Assembly (NCBI GenBank): GCA_964629885.1
Contig: CAZVRJ010000026.1
Span: forward strand, 1-35,652
Origin: CAYWCV01 sp964629885
GTDB lineage: Bacteria > Bacteroidota > Rhodothermia > Balneolales > CAYWCV01
Length of the DNA stretch: 35,652 bases
Direction: 5' to 3'
The notes under the pieces are model-generated. The model was not told where the DNA came from. It made no database searches and saw only the letters and a program-made list of their open reading frames with translations. This document shows positions 30,163 to 35,652 of the stretch, piece by piece. Within the stretch, counting starts at the first letter, position 1. Each line of letters opens with the position of its first letter. Both the position numbers and the translations under genes were made by a program.

Positions 30163-32592
30163 TCAAAACACGTAAACACAAATCTTCTGAATATCCGCCA
30201 ACAACCCGGCAGCCGTCACCTCGCGGCCAGCTCCCGGACCCTGAATAATCAGTGGGTACTTGTTGTAGCGGTCGGTTATGATCGCAATCTGATTGTCGGT
30301 GCCGCTAAGCGACCCCAACGGCGACTTCAACGACACAGCCTCGACACGCACACGCACCTTGCCCTCGTCCAAAATACCGACATATCGAAGCACCTTCTCC
30401 TCCGAGCGGGCTTCCTCCGTGCGGTGCTGCCAAAAGGAGTCGTACTCGGCTATGCGCTCCATGAACTCGTCCACACCCACCGACTTGAGCTCGTCAGGAA
30501 TCATGCTCTCCACCTGCAGCTCGTTGCGCTCGATGCGGTAGCCGGCAGTCCGAGCCAATGTCATGAACTTGCGTGCCACGTCTTCGCCAGATAGGTCGTC
30601 GCGTGGATCTGGTTCGGAATATCCCAGCTTTTTGGCTTCCTTGATGGCGTCGCTAAATCGCATGCCGCTCTCCAAGGCCCCAAAAAGGTACGTCATAGTA
30701 CCCGAAACCACCCCGCTGATGCGATGGATCTTGTCGCCAGCACGCATCATATCCTTAATAGTGTGGATTACCGGCAAACCGGCACCGACGGTCGTCTCAT
30801 AGTGGTAGCACACTTCGGTGTTTTCGTCGTACGAATTGAGTTCGTCGAAGTACGACTGTTCCATCGTGTTCGCCAATTTCGAAGGTGTCGCTATATGTAT
30901 CCCCGCTTTCAGGAGCCTGCCGTACAGCTTGGCAACTTCCGGACTGCCAGTGCAGTCAACAAAGATCGTCCTGTACGGAAACTCACGGATCAAGCGGTCG
31001 ATGTTATCTTCCCACTCGGTTTCGATTCCGCCCTCAAGTTGGTCGCTGATTTCATCGGGGTCAATCCCCATCGAATCCCACCACGTGGTGGTTCGGTTGC
31101 AGACTCCAATGATGGACATGTGCACCGGGCTGTCCTTCAAAGACTTGATCTGACGCAGCAATTCACCACCAACGGTGCCGATGCCGGCAACAAAAAGGCG
31201 AACCTGGCGCGCATGGATACAGAAATGGTCGTTGAGCAGCTGCACGGCCATGATCGCGTCTCTCTTGTGCATGATGAGGCTAAGGTGACGATTAGCCGCA
31301 CCCTTCGACAGCGATATCGGAGCCAAGTTATTGGCTCCCAACACGGTGAGCACTGCTCCGCTCAATCCTACATCGTTGGTCAACCTGTCGCCAATCACAG
31401 TGACCATGCTGATGTCGTCGAGCATGATGGGTTCATCCAATAAGCCAGCCTCGTACTCGGCGTGAAACTCCTGATGCAGCACCTCGTTGGCATGATCGCG
31501 GTATTCGGGATCGAATACGACGCTGAATCCAAACTCGGCAGATGCCGACGCAGCGTACAAAACAGGGATGTCAACTTCGTTTAGTGCATGCAATGCTCGG
31601 CCAAGCAATCCACGAATCTTATCGAGACCTTTACTACGAACCCCCAAAAGAACCACATTCTTCTTGAGCGATACCGACCTTAGGGAGCTGGATGTTTCAT
31701 CCTCGAAATGTGTGATCAGCGTTCCTTCGGCCGACGGGTTCAATGTGTTCTTGATCAAGATCGGAATCTTGAGTTCCTTGAGCGGCAGCACGGTGCGTGG
31801 ATGCACCACGCTCGTCCCAAATTGGGCCATTTCGGCCATTTCAGAGTAATTCAGCCGTGGGATGGTCACCGCATTGGCGGCAATATTGGGATCGGCAGTA
31901 AGCACCCCATCCACATCGGTCCAAATCTCAACCACGTCGGCACCCAAGGCCTCGCCGATGATGCCAGCCGTGTAGTCGGACCCAGACCGACCCAAGGTCG
32001 TGATCTGGTTATCGGCGGTGGCCCCGATGAACCCGGTGATGACCGGGACCGTACCGTTGATTGGCAGCATCAATTTTCGGGCCTGCTGCGACGTGGCGGC
32101 TTGGTCGACATCGGCATCACCAAACCGGTTGTTGGTGCGGATGATGTGATTGGCGTCGTAGGCGCGTGCCTTTGTGCCAGCCACTTCCATCGCCGCCGCA
32201 AATACCCGGACCGACAAGCGCTCGCCGTACGACATGATGCTGTCGCGCTCGCTCGTGCGATACTTACCCTCGCGTGCAACCACTTCCAACTCACCGGCCA
32301 ACATATCCAACATCTCGCCGAGGTCGCGTTGAAGCTCCGTGTTGAACGGACTAATATCTCTGGCCGCATCCAAGTGGCGCTCTCTTATTCGGTTGAAAGC
32401 TGGCCCAAAATTCTCGTTCCCGGCTGCAGCCATTTCTGTGAGCGCTATAAGCTCGTTCGTAACGCCACTAAATGCCGAAATTACCACCGCAACCTCGCTC
32501 GTGGCTAGCCGAGTTTGAACAATGGAAACCGCCTTGCGAATACGCTCGGGATTCGCGACCGAGGTGCCGCCAAATTTGATGATGTGCAACAT
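30163..32592 (-). CDS. thrA: Bifunctional aspartate kinase / homoserine dehydrogenase
   Basis: An 809-residue fusion catalysing the first and third steps from aspartate to homoserine. The aspartate kinase domain (1-300) shows IIKFGGTSVANP with Lys6, SAFSGVTNELI, and TLGRSGSDYTAGIIGEALGA followed by IWTDVDGVLTADPNI. Two ACT regulatory domains follow at about 310-460 (VLLGVRSKGLDKIRGLLGR and VTVIGDRLTNDVGLSGAVL). The homoserine dehydrogenase starts with a Rossmann fold (VRLFVAGIGTVGGELLRQI, about 463-481) and contains the signature region with SGTMTYLFGALESG and the catalytic LGYSEPDPRDDLSGEDVARK. Feedback by threonine or methionine through the ACT domains is likely from family knowledge. It is the last gene of the riboswitch-controlled operon, 14 nt after metX. 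Confidence 0.95.
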   Translation of the reverse strand: MLHIIKFGGTSVANPERIRKAVSIVQTRLATSEVAVVISAFSGVTNELIALTEMAAAGNENFGPAFNRIRERHLDAARDISPFNTELQRDLGEMLDMLAGELEVVAREGKYRTSERDSIMSYGERLSVRVFAAAMEVAGTKARAYDANHIIRTNNRFGDADVDQAATSQQARKLMLPINGTVPVITGFIGATADNQITTLGRSGSDYTAGIIGEALGADVVEIWTDVDGVLTADPNIAANAVTIPRLNYSEMAEMAQFGTSVVHPRTVLPLKELKIPILIKNTLNPSAEGTLITHFEDETSSSLRSVSLKKNVVLLGVRSKGLDKIRGLLGRALHALNEVDIPVLYAASASAEFGFSVVFDPEYRDHANEVLHQEFHAEYEAGLLDEPIMLDDISMVTVIGDRLTNDVGLSGAVLTVLGANNLAPISLSKGAANRHLSLIMHKRDAIMAVQLLNDHFCIHARQVRLFVAGIGTVGGELLRQIKSLKDSPVHMSIIGVCNRTTTWWDSMGIDPDEISDQLEGGIETEWEDNIDRLIREFPYRTIFVDCTGSPEVAKLYGRLLKAGIHIATPSKLANTMEQSYFDELNSYDENTEVCYHYETTVGAGLPVIHTIKDMMRAGDKIHRISGVVSGTMTYLFGALESGMRFSDAIKEAKKLGYSEPDPRDDLSGEDVARKFMTLARTAGYRIERNELQVESMIPDELKSVGVDEFMERIAEYDSFWQHRTEEARSEEKVLRYVGILDEGKVRVRVEAVSLKSPLGSLSGTDNQIAIITDRYNKYPLIIQGPGAGREVTAAGLLADIQKICVYVF

Positions 32593-32606
32593 GTTTGCCG
32601 TGCTGT

Positions 32607-33662
32607 CTACAGATGAAAATGGGTATGTGGTACCGTCGAGAAAAAATCACGCATAATGCGATCCATCTGATCGAATTCAATCAGAAAAGCATCATGACCC
32701 GCCGGAGAGTGGATTTCCGTGTAATGGGATTTTGGTATGTGCCGAGCCATGAACTGCTGCTCGGCGGTCGGGTAGAGTATGTCGGAGTCAATGCCGACTA
32801 TGAGTGTGGGTATGTTTATCATGGAGAGAACTCCTTCGAGGCTGCCCCTCCCACGCGATATGTCGTGGCTGTCCATGGCCTGCGTGAGACGGACGTAGGT
32901 GACCGCGTCGAAGCGATCGACCAATTTGCGTCCCTGATACTGCAAGTAGGATGACACTTTAAACAGATCGTCCCCGCCTGGCTGCATGTTGCGACTAAAA
33001 CGCTCCTCGAACGAATGGGCCGAACGGTACATGATCATCGCCATCATACGGGCAGCTGCCAGTCCGCCGGCAGGCACCACGCCAAGCGAATGATAGTACC
33101 CCTCATGCCAGTTGGGATCTGCGTATATGGCCTGCCGCTGCGCCTCGCTTATGCCAATGGCCCAGGCCGAATGTGCAGCGTCAGTACCTATTATTACCAT
33201 GCTCTTCAGCCTATGGTCCATCAGCGACCACTCGAGGGCCTGCATCCCGCCCATTGATCCACCAAGTGCCGACTCAATGGCCGTCACACCGAGGTGATCC
33301 ATCAAAGCCTGCTGCAGCCTGACGATATCGCGGATGGTCACAACCGGGAAAGCACCCGAGTAGAGTTCGCCCGTGGTTGGGTCGACCGAAAGCGGACCCG
33401 TTGTGCCATAACACCCACCCAGCACGTTGCAGCAGACTACAAATTGACGATCGAGGTCGAGAACACCCCCCTTATGGAAGAGGCCGTGCCACCAATCGGC
33501 GGCATCGGCACTCCCCGTAAGGGCATGGCACGCCAAGACCGCGTTGGAGCCCTCAGCATTGAGGGTCCCCCAGGTCTTATAGGCAACCACCGGCTCCAAG
33601 AGCGTTTCGCCGCCTTCGGTGACGAACGCTCCTGGATAGGTGTAATGAAGGACGTAGGACAT
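32607..33662 (-). CDS. metX: Homoserine O-acetyltransferase
   Basis: A 351-residue alpha/beta-hydrolase-fold enzyme that acetylates homoserine with acetyl-CoA. The catalytic triad is visible: Ser136 (LGGSMGGMQALEW), Asp294 (GIDSDILYP) and His323 (AGHDAFLIEF); CHALTGSADAADWW and NVLGGCYGTTGP are further family motifs. The ATG at 33660-33662 and the next six codons lie inside a 7-nt-period array (33649-33694): one unit reads TCCTATG instead of TCCTACG, which creates the start codon. No other start is possible upstream in frame and the next Met is deep in the domain, so this start is very probably used. The N-terminus is unusually short. It stands 32 nt after metY and 14 nt before thrA. Confidence 0.93.
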   Translation of the reverse strand: MSYVLHYTYPGAFVTEGGETLLEPVVAYKTWGTLNAEGSNAVLACHALTGSADAADWWHGLFHKGGVLDLDRQFVVCCNVLGGCYGTTGPLSVDPTTGELYSGAFPVVTIRDIVRLQQALMDHLGVTAIESALGGSMGGMQALEWSLMDHRLKSMVIIGTDAAHSAWAIGISEAQRQAIYADPNWHEGYYHSLGVVPAGGLAAARMMAMIMYRSAHSFEERFSRNMQPGGDDLFKVSSYLQYQGRKLVDRFDAVTYVRLTQAMDSHDISRGRGSLEGVLSMINIPTLIVGIDSDILYPTAEQQFMARHIPKSHYTEIHSPAGHDAFLIEFDQMDRIMRDFFSTVPHTHFHL

Positions 33663-33694
33663 AGGACGTAAGACGTAGGACTAGTGATTAGTGA
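33649..33694. repeat. 7-nt-period array (TCCTACG) spanning the metX start
   Basis: On the minus strand TCCTACG, TCTTACG, TCCTATG, TCCTACG and TCCTTCA follow each other, preceded by TCACTAATCACTAG, which resembles the decamer arrays. It begins right after the metY TAG stop and runs into the first codons of metX. CTTACGTCC also occurs repeatedly in the array at 27041-27138. Confidence 0.88.
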
Positions 33695-34993
33695 CTACCC
33701 AAACGCCTGCTCGAAGTCGTCGATGATGTCGTCGATGTGCTCCAAACCGACCGACACGCGAATCAGATCGGGTGTCACGCCCGACGCCAACTGCTCGGCA
33801 TCCTCAAGCTGCTGGTGCGTTGTCGATGCAGGGTGGATCACCAAGGTCTTGGCATCGCCCACGTTGGCCAGGTGACTCGCCAGCTTCACGCCCTCGATGA
33901 ACTTGACGGCCGACTCATAGCCACCCTCAATCCCGAAGGTCAGGACGGCGCCGAATTTGCCGGGCTCAAGGTATTTCTTTGCATTCGCGTGCGATGGATG
34001 ATCTTCGAAGCTGTTGTGGTTCACCCACTTCACGCCCTTGTGTCCACGAAGCCACTTGGCCAGTTTCACGGTGTTCTCGACATGACGCTCAACTCGCAGC
34101 GAGAGGGTCTCGAGGCCTTGAAGCAGCAAAAAGCTGTTGAACGGAGATTGACTTGGGCCGAAATCACGCAATCCCTCTACGCGGGTGCGTATTGCAAAGG
34201 CGATGTTGCCGAACGGTCCGTTCGAGCCGAACACCTCCCAGAAATTCATGCCGTGGTAGCCGGGTGCAGGCTCACTGAACAACGGGAACTTGCCGTTGCC
34301 CCAGTTGAACGTGCCGGCATCGACGCAGACACCGCCGATGCTCGTGCCGTGACCGCCAATCCACTTGGTGGACGATGCCACAACAATGTCGGCACCGTGC
34401 TCAATTGGACGACAGATGGCGCCGCAAGCGCCGAACGTGTTGTCGACGATGAGCGGGATGCCGTGCTTCTTGGCCAAAGCCGACAATCCGGCAAAGTCGG
34501 GCACACCGCCGCGAGGATTGCCGATGCTCTCAACGTAAATGGCCTTGGTGTTGTCGTCGATGTGCTTCGCGAAAGCCTCAGGCGTGTCGTCCTCTGCAAA
34601 ATTGACATGGATTCCCAAACGCGGGAAAGAAACTTTGAACTGATTATACGTACCGCCGTACAGGTTCTGGGTCGACACAAAATTGTCGCCAGCCTGCATA
34701 ATAGTGGTGATGGCTAGGAACTGTGCAGCCTGTCCCGACGAAGTGGCCACAGCGGCGACGCCACCTTCGAGTGCGGCAACGCGCTTCTCAAAGACGTCGT
34801 TGGTCGGGTTCATGATTCGCGAGTAGATGTTGCCAAAATCCTTGAGTGCAAACAGCGTGGCGGCATGTTCGGTGCTGTTGAACGTGTAGGATGTGGTTTG
34901 GTAGATGGGAACTGCACGCGAGTTGGTTGCTTTATCAACCGTTTGGCCGGCATGTAGTTGCAGTGTTTCGAAACGGAGTTTTTTGTTGCTCAT
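33695..34993 (-). CDS. metY: O-acetylhomoserine sulfhydrylase (aminocarboxypropyltransferase)
   Basis: A 432-residue fold-type I PLP enzyme of the Cys/Met metabolism family that makes homocysteine from O-acetylhomoserine and sulfide. The signature is complete: FETLQLHAGQ at the start, YSRIMNPTNDVFEKRVAALEGG (58-79), SGQAAQ, the DNTFGACGAICRPIEHGADI segment and the Schiff-base Lys210 (VASSTKWIGGHG). Length fits the long MetY form rather than cystathionine gamma-synthase. It uses the product of the metX gene directly downstream and is likely controlled by the SAM riboswitch at the window edge. Its start is 28 nt after the CoA-binding protein gene. The TAG stop is followed at once by the 7-nt array. 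Confidence 0.95.
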   Translation of the reverse strand: MSNKKLRFETLQLHAGQTVDKATNSRAVPIYQTTSYTFNSTEHAATLFALKDFGNIYSRIMNPTNDVFEKRVAALEGGVAAVATSSGQAAQFLAITTIMQAGDNFVSTQNLYGGTYNQFKVSFPRLGIHVNFAEDDTPEAFAKHIDDNTKAIYVESIGNPRGGVPDFAGLSALAKKHGIPLIVDNTFGACGAICRPIEHGADIVVASSTKWIGGHGTSIGGVCVDAGTFNWGNGKFPLFSEPAPGYHGMNFWEVFGSNGPFGNIAFAIRTRVEGLRDFGPSQSPFNSFLLLQGLETLSLRVERHVENTVKLAKWLRGHKGVKWVNHNSFEDHPSHANAKKYLEPGKFGAVLTFGIEGGYESAVKFIEGVKLASHLANVGDAKTLVIHPASTTHQQLEDAEQLASGVTPDLIRVSVGLEHIDDIIDDFEQAFG

Positions 34994-35021
34994 GAGTCTG
35001 TGATTTTGAGTTCGTGATTAC

Positions 35022-35495
35022 CTACGCTTGTTCTCTGATTAAAAATTGATGATCCACCTTTATGCAGCGGTTCTGCACGAAGAGGATCCCCTCTTTCTCA
35101 ACGCGTTCCTTCAGCTCCGGATGGGTACCGGTTCCCAGTTGGATCCATATGGCCTTGGGACGCAGTTTAAGCGCCTCCTCGACCGTGGCTGGGATGTCTT
35201 CAGGTTTGCGGAATATGTCGATAATGTCGACCGGATGAGGGATTGAACCCAAGTCGGGGTAGGTCTCGAGGCCCAGAATGTCTGAGGCTGTCGGGTTGAC
35301 CGGAACGATGGTATAACCTGCATTCTTGAGGTAACGACCCACAAAGTGGCTGTCGCGCGAGGTATTCTTCGAGATGCCCACAACGGCAATAGTCTGCACG
35401 TCGCGCAGCAAGGCGTCGATGGCGTGCGTCTCCTCCGTCAGCTCAGGAGTGGCGAACATCTTGTCTTCGTACCAGGTTCGGAATGTGGATTCCAT
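35022..35495 (-). CDS. CoA-binding (YccU-type) Rossmann protein
   Basis: A 157-residue single-domain protein. The ATG at 35495 is chosen because AAAGGA lies 5 nt upstream; a longer frame to 35564 would run back through the riboswitch terminator hairpin. It contains the CoA_binding fold of succinyl-CoA-synthetase-alpha-like proteins: IAVVGISKNTSRDSHFVGRYL (the Rossmann loop), YTIVPVNPTASDILGLETYPDL, VDIIDIFRKPEDIPATVEEAL and IWIQLGTGTHPELKERVEKEG. The conserved CIKVDHQFL C-terminus is typical of stand-alone members. Function in this family is not settled; CoA binding is inferred from the fold. As first gene of a methionine operon it might handle CoA or acetyl-CoA for MetX, which is inference only. 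Confidence 0.85.
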   Translation of the reverse strand: MESTFRTWYEDKMFATPELTEETHAIDALLRDVQTIAVVGISKNTSRDSHFVGRYLKNAGYTIVPVNPTASDILGLETYPDLGSIPHPVDIIDIFRKPEDIPATVEEALKLRPKAIWIQLGTGTHPELKERVEKEGILFVQNRCIKVDHQFLIREQA

Positions 35496-35521
35496 TCGTT
35501 CCTTTCCACGGCTTGTGTTGC

Positions 35522-35554
35522 AAAACCACCTCTTCCGAAAGACTACAGAAGAGG
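35522..35554 (-). terminator. Riboswitch expression-platform terminator
   Basis: Read on the minus strand, CCTCTTC (35554-35548) pairs with GAAGAGG (35535-35529) around 12 nt and is followed by TGGTTTT. It lies between the aptamer and the first gene, where the SAM-controlled terminator is expected. AGAAGA in the aptamer tail (near 35576-35584) could pair with TCTTCT of the terminator stem to form the antiterminator. Confidence 0.65.
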
Positions 35555-35578
35555 CCGGGGGCACAAGCTCCGAACCTT

Positions 35579-35652
35579 CTTCTCTTATCTTTCCCCCGGT
35601 ACGGTGTACACACCGGGGCAGGATTTAGCACCTGGCACCCTTGGCTTTCGCC
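35579..35652 (-). promoter_or_regulatory. SAM-I (S-box) riboswitch, 3' part
   Basis: On the minus strand the window begins inside an S-box aptamer: GCCAAGGGTGCCAGGTGCTA, then AATCCTGC, a P4 hairpin CCCCGGT/ACCGGGG (35594-35600 with 35612-35618) and the closing GGGAAAGATAAGAGAAG. AAGGTGCxAATCCTGC plus GGAAAGATAAGAG are hallmark SAM-I sequences. The 5' half (P1 left strand, P2, GGCAACC) lies outside the window. Together with the terminator at 35522-35554 it should shut off CoA-binding protein-metY-metX-thrA when SAM is plentiful. Confidence 0.8.

Noticed and set aside
31708..32508. Plus-strand ORF of 266 codons
   Set aside because: Antisense shadow of the aspartate kinase domain of thrA.
33737..34717. 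Long plus-strand ORF of 326 codons
   Set aside because: It is antisense to metY, whose motifs are complete; the product has no recognisable features.

Overview
The window looks like a chromosomal segment of a Bacteroidota/Chlorobi-group bacterium of middling GC, perhaps Kapabacteria-like. The lineage call is tentative and rests on gene content: two S9 prolyl-oligopeptidase-type exopeptidases with signal peptides, a cysteinyl-tRNA synthetase with HLGH and KMGKS signatures of the Bacteroidota type, an RhlE-like helicase tail, few Shine-Dalgarno sites and a tRNA without an encoded CCA. There are no phage or conjugation genes. Most genes are housekeeping or cell-envelope genes.

Layout. 1-233: C-terminus of a DEAD-box RNA helicase. 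239-726: repeats only. 727-2010: secreted amidohydrolase. 2094-6418 (minus): compact cluster of FAD oxidoreductase, polytopic membrane protein, sensor kinase and DUF1569 protein. 6487-7764: DUF418 membrane protein. 7851-10498 (minus): aminotransferase plus YfcC-type transporter, overlapping by 4 nt. 10690-11345 (plus): FitA/VapC-type toxin-antitoxin pair. 11335-15078: DUF4139 protein and a DPP-IV-type peptidase. 15153-19033 (minus): cysS-lgt-phosphohexomutase. 19144-22518: second S9 peptidase and a lipoprotein. 22653-25650 (plus): pcm, DUF368 transporter and tandem universal stress protein. 25708-26487: LolA-like outer-membrane protein. 26914-26986: tRNA(CAU). 27139-29533 (plus): histidine kinase and OmpR-type regulator. 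29636-29995: small four-helix-bundle protein between inverted low-complexity arrays. 30163-35652 (minus): a methionine-branch operon, SAM-I riboswitch - CoA-binding protein - metY - metX - thrA, taking aspartate to homoserine, O-acetylhomoserine and homocysteine.

The unusual part is the intergenic DNA. It holds (i) a dispersed two-hairpin repeat whose stems co-vary between copies and which is amplified at three loci as tandem arrays with periods of about 67, 55 and 54 bp, and (ii) short-period arrays (6, 7, 10 and 11 nt) that stop at, or run into, neighbouring genes. Such arrays provide the start codon of metX, the C-terminus and stop of the DUF418 protein and, with the hairpin repeat, the end of the DUF368 protein. 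One pair of arrays brackets the four-helix-bundle gene in inverted orientation, exactly filling the gap between two stop codons, and looks like a mobile cassette. A gene-less inverted pair follows the tRNA and a solo array precedes the toxin-antitoxin pair. These are the best candidates for an undescribed system. All alignments were made by eye; no search or computation was run.
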